Positions 26,730 through 35,780 of a stretch of 64,000 nucleotides of DNA are shown piece after piece (the stretch's first letter is position 1; the number at the start of each line of letters is the position of its first letter). The stretch comes from Clostridiales bacterium (GTDB lineage: Bacteria; Bacillota; Clostridia; Saccharofermentanales; Saccharofermentanaceae): assembly GCA_017552455.1 (NCBI GenBank), contig JAFZPX010000053.1, positions 62,001 through 126,000 on the forward strand, written 5' to 3'. The position numbers and the translations under genes are program-made. Below the pieces are notes generated by a model that saw only the letters and a program-made list of their open reading frames with translations, ran no database searches and was not told the DNA's origin.

Positions 26730-26957
26730 TTACCCGTTCTCAACAAGATGAAAGAGATCTTCAACAAGCACCGCTTCGGCAACTGAGAAAGGCTCTATTG
26801 TCTTACCGTACTTCTCCGAAGCCATTGCAATGAACGTTACTGAACTGAATGAATCCCACTCATCTATATCGAGAAGGTCGGTATCCATATCGATATCCGA
26901 CTGTGTCTCGAGCATTGCCTTAAGGTCATCGATAAACTGTTCCGAAGTTACCATCAC
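26730..26957 (-). CDS. Acyl (peptidyl) carrier protein
   Basis: A 75-residue acidic carrier protein. The phosphopantetheine site is Ser36 in DEWDSFSSV, where the usual DSL is DSF. Its place 9 bp before the adenylation gene and 4-bp overlap with the reductase gene suggest that it receives the adenylated acid, in the manner of DltC. The other half of the protein (KYGKTIEPFSVAEAVLVEDLF) is the normal third and fourth helix. It is too remote from fatty acid genes to be the main ACP. Confidence 0.88.
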   Translation of the reverse strand: MMVTSEQFIDDLKAMLETQSDIDMDTDLLDIDEWDSFSSVTFIAMASEKYGKTIEPFSVAEAVLVEDLFHLVENG

Positions 26958-28081
26958 ACTATCCTCTTCTTTATGCTTCTTAAAGTCTCGCGCACCCTCT
27001 GACGCGCCCTGTTATTCTTTTCCATCTTAACAAAACTTCTGATCTTTCCCTTATACTCTTCATCCAAAGTCGATAAGTATTCACCTGCGCCATCAGGATT
27101 CTCAAGAAGCAGATGATCCGTAATAAGATCATACTCACTTATATCGCTTCCCTCGCGCTTATTCTTCTTAAGAGCCTCGACAGTCTTAAAGATTACATCT
27201 CCCAACTCCACATGGAATGAAACATCCGGGCACAAACTCTTGATCGCGGAATTATCCAAAGTAAACTCAGGATTCTTATCGTAGATCATGTCCTCATAAA
27301 GTTCAGGATAATCCTTCTTCAGGACATCTGCCGGCAAGAACACGAACTTGCCCTCGCAGCCCAATGCCTTCTCTATGGCCTCGAACACTTCGCCGTATGT
27401 ATATGCTTCATCGTCAGATATGTGATAAGCCTGACCGAAGGCGCTCTCATTCATGAAGAGGGCATCGACCGCAGCACCGAAAATCGAATCGTGACACATC
27501 GCGTGCTTTGTCTTGGGATCATCAAATCTTATGACAGGCTTATCCGCAAGCATTCTCGCACAAAGATCGAAAGTATTACGTTTACCTGCGAAGCCCACGG
27601 GAATTCTTGTAAGGCCGAATGTCACCGTCGGTCTTATGATCGTCCAGGAAAACGAATACTCGCCTCCATGCATCTGAAGATAAAGCTCCGCCTTTCTCTT
27701 ATCTATGCCATACTTCCACTTAACATTCTCACCGCATATGGGCTGATCCTCAGATAGATCTGAAGCCGGATGCTCATAAACAGAATCAGTCGAGATATAG
27801 ATAAACTGCTTGCAGTGTCCGTCAACGATGCGCGCAGTTCTTCTCATCTGCTCCTCGTTAAAGACCAAAGCATCCACGATAACGTCAAATCCGTCCTTTA
27901 TAGCATCAGCTGCGAACGCATCCTCATACCAGTTACCCTGAATATAATGAACCTTAGATGACGCATCAGCAGGCAAACTTCTTCCCACTACATACACATC
28001 GCGTCCCGCATCCGCTGAAGCCTTCGCTATCGCGCCGCCTATAAGGCCGTTACCGCCGACGATCAGTACTTTCATCATCAC
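26954..28081 (-). CDS. NAD(P)-dependent epimerase/reductase
   Basis: Extended short-chain dehydrogenase-like protein, 375 residues. The N-terminal Rossmann motif is VLIVGGNGLIGGAIAKAS, and FIYISTDSVYEHP and KYGIDKRKAEL carry the typical S/T...Y...K catalytic triad positions, consistent with nucleotide-sugar epimerases and similar reductases. The last 90 residues (about 285-375) are helical and basic and not seen in plain epimerases. The start is ambiguous: GTG at 28081 overlaps the upstream stop (GTGA), and ATG codons follow at 28078 and 28075; a GGAAG ribosome binding site suits 28075 best. It overlaps the ACP gene by 4 bp. Confidence 0.8.
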   Translation of the reverse strand: MMMKVLIVGGNGLIGGAIAKASADAGRDVYVVGRSLPADASSKVHYIQGNWYEDAFAADAIKDGFDVIVDALVFNEEQMRRTARIVDGHCKQFIYISTDSVYEHPASDLSEDQPICGENVKWKYGIDKRKAELYLQMHGGEYSFSWTIIRPTVTFGLTRIPVGFAGKRNTFDLCARMLADKPVIRFDDPKTKHAMCHDSIFGAAVDALFMNESAFGQAYHISDDEAYTYGEVFEAIEKALGCEGKFVFLPADVLKKDYPELYEDMIYDKNPEFTLDNSAIKSLCPDVSFHVELGDVIFKTVEALKKNKREGSDISEYDLITDHLLLENPDGAGEYLSTLDEEYKGKIRSFVKMEKNNRARQRVRETLRSIKKRIV

Positions 28082-29880
28082 ATCTTCCAGATAACATTCT
28101 CCTGAACGACCTGCGCAGGATTACCCATGACCATCGCATGATCCGGCACTGACCTCGTAACCAGAGAACATCCGGCTACAACAGAACTTCTTCCGATCTT
28201 AACTCCGGGCATTATGGTGCAGTCTTCGCACAGCCAAGCCTTCTCGCCGATTACCACAGGCCTTGATGTCCTGTAACCTGTCGTATTTATATAGTGATCG
28301 CCGTTAGTATCCCTGATCGTTACATCACGTCCCATACCGACGTCACTCATGATCTCTATCTTCTCGCCGCAGATTATCGTCAGTCCCTTGTTGGCATCGC
28401 TGAATCCGTTCTTGCCGCCGTGAATGATCAACTCGGCATCATCAAAGATATTGATCTCGCACCCGGCGTCCACGACAAAATCACCGAGCACCTTAAGCGT
28501 CGCATTCTTTCCGATATAAAGCTTGGACTCATCGCGGCTTCGCGGGAACTTATCCTTCTGTCCGAACACAAATATACCGTCAAACTCAAGCTTCGCGGAT
28601 CTGTCTACATTGATCTGGCATCCTCTCGTACAGATGATGCCCTTCCCGTTTCTTAAGTTCTTCAAGCCGCTTAGCTTCAGCGTCTGATACAAAGCCGCAG
28701 GGTTAAGCCCGGTGATTTTTATCACTCTCTTCATAACGCCTGCCGCTTTCCTCATACTGCTCTTTTCCTTTTCCTCTCCGCCGTGTTTCTTTACTACTTC
28801 ATCGAATCTCATCTTCTCAAGATCGTCGAAAAACTCCTGTCGGTTCCCGCCGTACTTCGTCATCGACGACACCAAAGCGGGATTACCTTCCACAGCCCAC
28901 TCCAAAGGAGTCGCTTCGAAGTTTATCCTCTTCTTCACCTTCTCGAAATACTCCTGCCCCTTCTTCGAGTTCACGAAGACTACGGAAGTGCCCATGTCAC
29001 TGTTGTGCGCATTACTGTGCTTCTCGATTCCCCAGTAGTCGCCTATAGTGATATCCGCGACTCTCGGGAAGCCTTTGAACTTACACTCGTAGCAAGAAGG
29101 TCTGCAGTACAGATGAGACTGAATGTAACCCTTAATAAACCAGCTCGTCTTATATGTATCGAAGTACTCTTCGCCGTTCTCGAACACAAACTTCTGCGTC
29201 AGATTCTTCCAGCCGTACTCCTTGGATTTATTCTCAGTGCTTATGATCTTCGAACCATTGATTTGCTCGATATAGTCAAGATACCTTCTCCACACCTTTG
29301 GCGAGTTAACACCGGCGCAGATAAGATCAACAGTTATGAGATTCTCATAATCCTTCTGAAGGTAATTCAGAAGTCCTGCGATCTGACACGGCAATCCGCA
29401 TACAAGTGCTCTATCGCCGTTATCAAGAATCTGCTTCGTCTTCTTATAGAAGCCTTCAGCATTGCTTTGCAAGTCCTTGGATCTTCTTAATCGCTTAAGA
29501 TCATTCTTATCGTTTGATATGAAGTTCGATACCGAGAAGTCTTCGTTATGAACGGCACCGCCGACGAAGCCCTTCTCGTTATATGTGATATCCGCCAAAG
29601 CAGAGAACAAGCCGCCCGATGTACTCGAGAATACGACTTCCACACTCTTATGCTCAGCCGCATAGCAGTCAGGAGAAGCGTTATTGGAACTCTTAGTTCC
29701 GCACTCGTTAAGGCAGGGACAGATCTTCTCACAAAGGCCGCAGCCTGTGCATTTATTCTCATCAACATGAGGATACAGGAAGCCCTCGTTATCAGCTGAG
29801 AACGAGATTGCTTGTACCGGGCATATATCCCCGCAGGCATTACAGCCCGCGCACTTTACTTTGTCAGTAATGTTGATCAT
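28078..29880 (-). CDS. FrhB-type iron-sulfur protein fused to a hexapeptide acyltransferase
   Basis: A 600-residue fusion. Residues 8-56 hold two intact [4Fe-4S] ferredoxin motifs (Cys10, 13, 16, 20 and Cys44, 47, 50, 54). Residues of about 70-360 fit the coenzyme F420 hydrogenase/dehydrogenase beta-subunit family, with the SSTSGGLFSALADI and VCGLPCQIAGL motifs and a Cys-rich RPSCYECKFKG. Residues from about 420 form a left-handed beta-helix acyltransferase of the maltose/galactoside O-acetyltransferase type (TIMPGVKIGRSSVVAGCSLVTRSVPDHAMVMGNPA). Such FrhB-like proteins often occur in polysaccharide clusters beside pyruvyltransferase-family proteins, and one lies two genes upstream. The combined role, perhaps a reduction plus O-acylation of one sugar, is inference. 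Confidence 0.8.
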   Translation of the reverse strand: MINITDKVKCAGCNACGDICPVQAISFSADNEGFLYPHVDENKCTGCGLCEKICPCLNECGTKSSNNASPDCYAAEHKSVEVVFSSTSGGLFSALADITYNEKGFVGGAVHNEDFSVSNFISNDKNDLKRLRRSKDLQSNAEGFYKKTKQILDNGDRALVCGLPCQIAGLLNYLQKDYENLITVDLICAGVNSPKVWRRYLDYIEQINGSKIISTENKSKEYGWKNLTQKFVFENGEEYFDTYKTSWFIKGYIQSHLYCRPSCYECKFKGFPRVADITIGDYWGIEKHSNAHNSDMGTSVVFVNSKKGQEYFEKVKKRINFEATPLEWAVEGNPALVSSMTKYGGNRQEFFDDLEKMRFDEVVKKHGGEEKEKSSMRKAAGVMKRVIKITGLNPAALYQTLKLSGLKNLRNGKGIICTRGCQINVDRSAKLEFDGIFVFGQKDKFPRSRDESKLYIGKNATLKVLGDFVVDAGCEINIFDDAELIIHGGKNGFSDANKGLTIICGEKIEIMSDVGMGRDVTIRDTNGDHYINTTGYRTSRPVVIGEKAWLCEDCTIMPGVKIGRSSVVAGCSLVTRSVPDHAMVMGNPAQVVQENVIWKM

Positions 29881-29883
29881 AGA

Positions 29884-31416
29884 CTAATTATAATCGCTCT
29901 TCCCTAATTTATCTTTAACCCAGCCCATGAGGAATGCTCTCATATTCCGATCTAATCCAAGTACCCATACGAACACAGCGACAGACACGAGAGATGCGAA
30001 CAATACAAGCGCGAATCCCGTTATCGTATTAACATCGACGTTCATAGAAAGAATAAATGGCACTACAGCAGATACAGCACCTACAGCAAGACAGCGGCAC
30101 TCCATCTTCATGATCCTGCCAAGCTCATATCCGACAACGTAGTGAACGAGCAAGGGCTTTACGATGAGACCTAATCCCGCATAAGCGAACATGCTTACCC
30201 ATGCAAGCGTCACAGGAAGGAAACCCATCTTGAACAGCACATAGATAAGCGGCAGCTGCAGCGAATCAAACAAAGGACTTATGATCGCATTCTCCCTTAT
30301 CCTTCCCTTGGCATAGATGGGGACATAAAGCGATGTATCGAATGACTGGAACAATCCCTGAACGAGTGCGAGCTGAACGAATGGGATCAGCCCTTCAGGA
30401 ATCTCATCAAGCCATATATTAAGCGCAGGCTCGACGAGAAGGAACAGCGGCAACACCATGATAAGCATCAGATAGAACGTATACTGTGTGGACGCGAGTG
30501 CGAGCTTCTTCGAGCCCTCATAATCCTTGGCAGCATATTTCTTAACTATCTGCGGATTAACTGCAGTTCTGAAGTTACCGATAAAGCTGTTGATAATATC
30601 GTTGATCCTTAACGCCAGAGATCTTACAGTAACGACCGCCGGCGCGAAGAACATATTCGTAACTATGGTTACACCCTGATTGGCAAGCGACGCACCCGAA
30701 CTAGACAGCAGATGCCAGCCCGAGAACGATGCGACTTCCTTAAAGATCTCGCCGTCAAATTCGGGCTTATATCTTGTCTCCGGGAATTTCCTTCTGCAGT
30801 AGATCCTGTAGATCATGATCACAGAGATCGTAGCGATGCACATGAGCACTGCATATACTTCAAGCTTGTCGTAATCAAAGATAAGAAGCGCGAATACAAG
30901 TGCGACCTTGATAACGGCTTCATAGATACTAATCCACGCATACACATCCATATGCTCATGAGCGATGATGGTCGCGTTATAAGGCACCTGTGTGATCTGG
31001 AAGAATGTTCCGATCATAGAGAAATGGAATGCGACGACCGCGGCATGAAGCCTGTCCGGCGGAATAATCAGTTTGTTATAGATAAACCATAGTCCTACTA
31101 CCTCGCCGACTACGACGATAGCAATTCCGAGAACAACATGAGCGATCATTACAGTCGAGAACAAAGTCTGAAGCCTCGGCTTCTCCTTACCCATCTCGAA
31201 CGTAAGAAATCTCGAAGTACCGCTGCCGAGAGAATTACTTAAGAACGCAAGAAAAGTAACCGCGCCTCCGACAGTCTGATAGATACCGAAGTCATCCACT
31301 CCGAGCACCCGTAGAGTTACTCTGGATGCATACAGCGAGACGACCATGATCAGCATCATTCGCGTATAAAGAAACAGCGTATTGCGGGCGATCCTCTTGT
31401 TATTGCTGTCAGCCAT
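29884..31416 (-). CDS. Lipopolysaccharide/teichoic-type flippase (Wzx-like)
   Basis: Integral membrane protein of 510 residues with about 12-14 spans, of the polysaccharide transport protein/MOP superfamily. The N-terminal RNTLFLYTRMMLIMVVSLYASRV-type stretch and LGVDDFGIYQTVGG are typical, and LSNSLGSGTSRFLTFEMGK is the loop after the second span. It would flip lipid-linked oligosaccharide repeat units to the outer face before polymerisation. It is 3 bp from the FrhB fusion and overlaps the pyruvyltransferase gene by 8 bp. Confidence is high for the family and lower for the exact substrate. Confidence 0.88.
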   Translation of the reverse strand: MADSNNKRIARNTLFLYTRMMLIMVVSLYASRVTLRVLGVDDFGIYQTVGGAVTFLAFLSNSLGSGTSRFLTFEMGKEKPRLQTLFSTVMIAHVVLGIAIVVVGEVVGLWFIYNKLIIPPDRLHAAVVAFHFSMIGTFFQITQVPYNATIIAHEHMDVYAWISIYEAVIKVALVFALLIFDYDKLEVYAVLMCIATISVIMIYRIYCRRKFPETRYKPEFDGEIFKEVASFSGWHLLSSSGASLANQGVTIVTNMFFAPAVVTVRSLALRINDIINSFIGNFRTAVNPQIVKKYAAKDYEGSKKLALASTQYTFYLMLIMVLPLFLLVEPALNIWLDEIPEGLIPFVQLALVQGLFQSFDTSLYVPIYAKGRIRENAIISPLFDSLQLPLIYVLFKMGFLPVTLAWVSMFAYAGLGLIVKPLLVHYVVGYELGRIMKMECRCLAVGAVSAVVPFILSMNVDVNTITGFALVLFASLVSVAVFVWVLGLDRNMRAFLMGWVKDKLGKSDYN

Positions 31417-32515
31417 CGCTCTGTGCCTGCGCCTTAAGAAAATCTATCGATATTCTCTTCTGCTCCTCAAGAAGCTTCATGTCCTCTTCGGCAACATCAG
31501 TGTCGATCCTGTCACCGTAACCGAACGCATTCTCCATAAGGCCAAACGATCCCAGCACTTCCGTTAATCGTCCGAACATGCCCTCGACGTTATACTTCAA
31601 ATCCGTTCTCGGATACACGCGAAGACAACGGTTATAAAGAATCGTAAATACACTTGCATGGAAAGAATCCGTGCACACTGTATCAGCATTCTTGATAAGC
31701 CACAGAAACTCAGATGGTGAAGAAACAAAGTGCTCCTTCTCGTTAATGTCGTTTATGTTGATAACCTTAAGTCCGCGCTCGTTCGCGATGCGCGTTATCT
31801 CTTCGTTATACCCTTCAAGAATATCTCCGAGGAAGAAAGCGAGAAGATACTTCCCCTCCACTTCAAACGACGGCTTCGTCATGATCCCGTCCCACGTCGC
31901 AGAAGAAAGCAGCAGCGTCGGGTCGAGCACCTTAACGGGGTTCTTTCCCGTGATCATCTCGACGAGGCCGCAGCCCTCGCTCTCCCTGCAGGAGATGGCA
32001 TGCATCTGTGTAAGACCTTTCCGATGCAATCCGAGGTCTTCTTGAGGAAAAGACGTGAAGCCGAAGCTTGCCGCGTAAGAGGCTCTTTTCGAAGAGGGGA
32101 TGAAGTCCAAGTAAAAGTACTCAAGCTCATCCGGTATCAGCCCCCAGTTATGCCAAACCTGATCGCTTCCTGCGAAGACACATGAATACCCGCTCCAGTC
32201 CATGTCCTTAAGGTCACTTCGGGAAGCGCGGATCATGTTATGAATATACTCACGGGTGAAAGCTCTTCCGCCCTGCTCGTGCATATGACGCTCAAGATAT
32301 TCGTTGAATCTTGTGTGTCCCATCCTCGCGAGCGGGATCTTAACGGAAGTCTTAAGATCTTTTACAAAGTTCTTCTGCTTACGTTCTTTTACGTCGAGCG
32401 TGCTAACTTCAAGCCCAAGCTGCTCGAGAGCCTTCTGCAGCGCGAAGTTCTGGAGTCTGTTTCCAAAACTCGTATTATCCTGGATAGTGACGATCAGAAC
32501 CTTGCGCGAACTCAT
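31409..32515 (-). CDS. Polysaccharide pyruvyl transferase family protein
   Basis: A 368-residue cytoplasmic protein of the pyruvyltransferase family (the CsaB/WcaK type). N-terminal VLIVTIQDNTSFGNRLQNFALQKAL, the central VFAGSDQVWHNWG and DPTLLLSSATWDG, and the late TDSFHASVFTILYNR stretch are the family landmarks. Members transfer pyruvate from PEP to sugar hydroxyls, forming ketals that charge the polymer, though some catalyse other reactions. It sits between the methyltransferase (gap 1 bp) and flippase genes, well inside the cluster. Confidence 0.85.
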   Translation of the reverse strand: MSSRKVLIVTIQDNTSFGNRLQNFALQKALEQLGLEVSTLDVKERKQKNFVKDLKTSVKIPLARMGHTRFNEYLERHMHEQGGRAFTREYIHNMIRASRSDLKDMDWSGYSCVFAGSDQVWHNWGLIPDELEYFYLDFIPSSKRASYAASFGFTSFPQEDLGLHRKGLTQMHAISCRESEGCGLVEMITGKNPVKVLDPTLLLSSATWDGIMTKPSFEVEGKYLLAFFLGDILEGYNEEITRIANERGLKVININDINEKEHFVSSPSEFLWLIKNADTVCTDSFHASVFTILYNRCLRVYPRTDLKYNVEGMFGRLTEVLGSFGLMENAFGYGDRIDTDVAEEDMKLLEEQKRISIDFLKAQAQSDG

Positions 32516-32516
32516 A

Positions 32517-33338
32517 TCATTTACGGCACCAGAACAGGCGGTTCATATCGTACTTACAAGGTGCTGTGACAGGAAGGATATCTGGCGGACAATTATCGCC
32601 GTCAATAATGCTCACGTCAAAGCCCGCATCCTTCATAAAGCGGTCCGCGTTCATGCCGAACAGTCTTACATGATCGCTCTGACCGAACCTGATAAGTCTG
32701 TCCTCTTCGGAAGTCACGGACGGATCCTCATCAACATATTCGATATCCCTGCTCATCGGGAACGAGCAGATCAGCGACCCGCCCGGACGAAGTATGCGGC
32801 GAAGCTCCCTTAGAGCTTTCATATAATCATCCACGTGCTCGAGAACGTGGTTACAGAAGATAACGTCATAGGAGTTATCGGGAAGCCCTGTGTCCTGTAT
32901 ATCGAGCTTGAGGTCAGCCTCTGCAAAGAGGTCCGCCGTCGTGCACTTTACACCCTTGAGCTTCATCCAAAGCTTCACGCTTCTCTCGATGGCGAAGTAG
33001 AGGATATCCTTCCCCTGAAGAAGGTCCATGTGCTCCTCACACCATAAGATCTCAATCCTATGCCTCGGCAAAGACTCGCACACGGGGCAGCACACATCCT
33101 GAGGGATACCCACGAATGTTTTAAGGTCGTAAAACTTGGGATACTCCTGATAGTCGCCCTCGACGAATTCACTGTATTTCAATCCGCAGCAAGGACAGTA
33201 CAAAGACATATCCTCGGGATGGCGGAGCATCTCTTTACGGTAACGTGAATACAGGCTCTTTCTGTATGTGGATGCGATCGCATTCCAGATAGGACGCGGC
33301 ATCTTTGCCTTTATGCTTTTACGTGTCTCAGTTCGCAT
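32517..33338 (-). CDS. SAM-dependent methyltransferase with N-terminal zinc-ribbon-like cysteines
   Basis: A 273-residue protein. A Cys-rich N-terminal part (YCPCCGLKYSEF then DVCCPVCESLPRHR, roughly 45-90) looks like a zinc ribbon. The class I methyltransferase domain follows with LDIQDTGLPDNSYDVIFCNHVLEHVDDYMKALRELRRILRPGG, including the LEHV motif of the UbiE/COQ5-like group. The start at 33338 is favoured by GGGGAGGAAG upstream and overlaps the end of the GT2 gene by 11 bp. It probably methylates a sugar of the surface polymer, but no acceptor can be named. Confidence 0.83.
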   Translation of the reverse strand: MRTETRKSIKAKMPRPIWNAIASTYRKSLYSRYRKEMLRHPEDMSLYCPCCGLKYSEFVEGDYQEYPKFYDLKTFVGIPQDVCCPVCESLPRHRIEILWCEEHMDLLQGKDILYFAIERSVKLWMKLKGVKCTTADLFAEADLKLDIQDTGLPDNSYDVIFCNHVLEHVDDYMKALRELRRILRPGGSLICSFPMSRDIEYVDEDPSVTSEEDRLIRFGQSDHVRLFGMNADRFMKDAGFDVSIIDGDNCPPDILPVTAPCKYDMNRLFWCRK

Positions 33339-34326
33339 TCTTCCTCCCCGGAGACGCCTTGCAGGTTGCACCGTTTAATACTAGGAGTATTACCCTGCAT
33401 TTATCGATGAACCTTCCGGATGTTCTCCACAGCTGCTTCTTATCAATCTTAACACCGTAACCATAGCGGTAGAAATCATATTCATAGATCATGTGAAGGT
33501 ATCTTCTTGCGATATTCGCGTCGAGTTTCGTCTTAAGAGGTTCTCCCTTAAGATGCTCATCACTGAATCTGTAAAGCTCAGGATAGACGTGAAGCAAAGC
33601 TTCGATGTGTCTGGTCCAGTTACGCTCATTCGGGTTCGTGATCGAGCCTCTGTGATGTCTGTATCTGTACACAATCTGCGGGATATAAAGCACACGCTGC
33701 GCCATAAGGATAGCTATTGGAGCCCACAGCTCGTCTTCGTGAAGAAGTCCCTTCTCGAAGTACATATTGTTATCAAGCATAAATGCTCTTCTGTGAAGGC
33801 CCAGCCAAACTGTAGCGGGAAAGTTCATGCATGCATCAAGCTGCTTCTCAATTACCTGCTTGCCCGTGATGACACCGTCACTGCCGCTAAGGCCTCTGTG
33901 TATGAAGTATTCTCTTTCTTTCTGTGTGAATGTGCTTCCCTTATCATCAAAGGGCTCGGCATCCCACAGAATGATATCCGAATCGAATTCCTTTACCTTA
34001 CTGATAACCTCTGCGAAGCGATCCGGGTACACTTCATCATCGGAATCGCAGAAGAATATGTACTCGCCCTTTGCTTCCTTCATGCCGACATTACGCGCCT
34101 CGGAAGGACCTTCATTAGTCTTGTGAATGACCTTTATAAACTCATAGCGTGAAGCATAGTCATCTGCCAAAGCAGGCGAGCCGTCAGATGAACCGTCATC
34201 GACCAGAATGATCTCCGTCGTCTCTATCCCTTCAGTCTTAAGAAGCGTGTCCAAGCAACGGCCGAGATAGTTCTCGACATTATAGACCGGGATAACGATT
34301 GATAAAGACAGATCATTCACGCTCAT
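33328..34326 (-). CDS. GT2 family glycosyltransferase, copy A
   Basis: A 332-residue GT-A fold enzyme that would transfer a sugar from a nucleotide-sugar donor to a lipid-linked acceptor on the cytoplasmic side. It begins with LSIVIPVYNVENYLGRCLDTLL, followed by EIILVDDGSSDGSP, the NEGPSEARNVGMKEAKGEYIFFCDSDDEVYP stretch with the metal-binding DxD (FCDSDD), and ILWDAEPFDD. The C-terminal 130 residues are shared with the next gene (copy B). It follows copy B by 9 bp. Sugar specificity is unknown. Confidence 0.92.
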   Translation of the reverse strand: MSVNDLSLSIVIPVYNVENYLGRCLDTLLKTEGIETTEIILVDDGSSDGSPALADDYASRYEFIKVIHKTNEGPSEARNVGMKEAKGEYIFFCDSDDEVYPDRFAEVISKVKEFDSDIILWDAEPFDDKGSTFTQKEREYFIHRGLSGSDGVITGKQVIEKQLDACMNFPATVWLGLHRRAFMLDNNMYFEKGLLHEDELWAPIAILMAQRVLYIPQIVYRYRHHRGSITNPNERNWTRHIEALLHVYPELYRFSDEHLKGEPLKTKLDANIARRYLHMIYEYDFYRYGYGVKIDKKQLWRTSGRFIDKCRVILLVLNGATCKASPGRKNAN

Positions 34327-34335
34327 AACAGTATT

Positions 34336-35289
34336 TTAACGGACAAATAAGTTAAGTCCTAACACCAATATCTTGTGACTTAGTTTCCTCGCCGTCCGCA
34401 TCAGACGTTTCTTATCTATTTGACTGCTGTAGCCGTAACGCCAGACTCTGTACTTATAGATCATGCGGACATAACGTTTGGTAAGGTTGCCCTCGATAAG
34501 TTCCAGCAAAGGTTCCCCTGCAAGCACCTCATCGTAATAATCATAAAGCGACGGATAGATATGCATCAGCGAATCAACACTTCTTTTACGGTCTGAAGTT
34601 CCGGGGTTCATTATCGAGCCTTCGCGGATCCTGTAGATATAAACTTTCTCCGGAAGGTAATGAACGCTCTTTGCTGCGATATATATCTTCGGCAGCAAAA
34701 GCTCATCCTCATGTATCAGACCCTTCTCGAAGTAAAGCTTGTTGTCTATAAGGAACTGCCTTCTGTAAGCCGCGAGCCACACCGTAGCCACGAAGTCGCC
34801 CGTCTTTCGAAGCTGCGTCTCGAGAAGCTCCTTGCCGGTGTAGGTTGTCTCGATCTTCTCGAGGCCTTCGTGCGCGAAATACCCTCTGTCCTTGGGCATA
34901 AGAAGGTTAACGGTCTCGTACTTAAGCTCGGCGTCCCACAGGATGATGTCGTCAGAAGAAGTCTTCGTATGAGCTATTATTTTCGCGAAAAACTCAGGTA
35001 CCACCATGTCATCGGCGTCGCAGTAGAACACATAATCTCCGTGCGCCTCATGCAAGCCCTTATTACGGGATGCCGACGGGCCTTCGTTCTCCTTGTGGAA
35101 GACAGTTATGTTGGAATGCTCTTCGGAATACTTATCGGCAATCTGGGAAGACTTATCCGTAGCGCCGTCATCTATGAGAATGATCTCGGTCTGATCTATC
35201 CCTTCCGTCTCAAGAAGCGCGTCAAGACACTCATTAAGATACTGCTCGACGTTATAGAAAGGAATGACTATGGACAGACTCGGGTTCAT
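34336..35289 (-). CDS. GT2 family glycosyltransferase, copy B
   Basis: A 317-residue GT2 enzyme that aligns along its whole length with copy A: LSIVIPFYNVEQYLNECLDALL, EIILIDDGATDKS, NEGPSASRNKGLHEAHGDYVFYCDADDMVVP (DxD in YCDADD), and the YFEKGLIHEDELLLPKIYI and GSIMNPGTSDRKR segments. The two arose by tandem duplication and have since diverged well beyond recent copying. It overlaps the Alg13-like gene by 4 bp. Confidence 0.92.
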   Translation of the reverse strand: MNPSLSIVIPFYNVEQYLNECLDALLETEGIDQTEIILIDDGATDKSSQIADKYSEEHSNITVFHKENEGPSASRNKGLHEAHGDYVFYCDADDMVVPEFFAKIIAHTKTSSDDIILWDAELKYETVNLLMPKDRGYFAHEGLEKIETTYTGKELLETQLRKTGDFVATVWLAAYRRQFLIDNKLYFEKGLIHEDELLLPKIYIAAKSVHYLPEKVYIYRIREGSIMNPGTSDRKRSVDSLMHIYPSLYDYYDEVLAGEPLLELIEGNLTKRYVRMIYKYRVWRYGYSSQIDKKRLMRTARKLSHKILVLGLNLFVR

Positions 35290-35780
35290 GCAAGCAACTG
35301 ATCGATTATCTTGGAAAATTCCTTACAGAAGGCTGCGTTGTTGGAGGGCAGACCATTCTTGTTAAGATCCTTGACGAGCTCATCGTAATGCTCCAGATAC
35401 TCACCTAACTGATCCATCTGCTCTACAAGCAGGATGCTGTTATAGCACTCCTTGTACTTTCTGGATATCTCGAGCTGATGGTTATCAACGTGCTCACCCA
35501 GTTCATGTCTTCTCGGAACAACGATCGGCACCTTGCCAAGTTGGATAACTTCCATGTAGCAGCTCGGGCCTCCGTGGGTTACGACGATGCGGCCTTCTGC
35601 ATTGAACTTATCCATCTCATGCTGATGATAAAAATGCTGCCACTTGCAGTGCTTGGGTTCATAAGTAGAGAATCCGGACTGAATGACGACCTCTTCGTCG
35701 TGAGTCTCAGCCCACTTATCCATATATTCAACCAGTCTCGTGAATGGCTGTTCGTGTGTACCTACAGTAACGAATATCAT
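35286..35780 (-). CDS. Alg13/EpsF-type glycosyltransferase catalytic subunit
   Basis: A 164-residue protein of the glycosyltransferase family 28 C-terminal type, with MIFVTVGTHEQPFTRLVEYMDKWA, GRIVVTHGGPSCYMEVIQLGKVPIVVPRRHELGEHVDNHQ as the nucleotide-sugar-binding core. In this arrangement it pairs with the membrane-anchoring Alg14-like protein encoded immediately upstream (1-bp overlap), the split-enzyme pattern of PssE/PssD in exopolysaccharide clusters. Donor is likely UDP-linked, but not specified. Confidence 0.88.
   Translation of the reverse strand: MIFVTVGTHEQPFTRLVEYMDKWAETHDEEVVIQSGFSTYEPKHCKWQHFYHQHEMDKFNAEGRIVVTHGGPSCYMEVIQLGKVPIVVPRRHELGEHVDNHQLEISRKYKECYNSILLVEQMDQLGEYLEHYDELVKDLNKNGLPSNNAAFCKEFSKIIDQLLA

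Noticed and set aside
28783..29490. 235-residue plus-strand frame opposite the FrhB fusion
   Set aside because: The minus-strand frame has clear ferredoxin and FrhB motifs. The opposite frame reads as random hydrophobic sequence.
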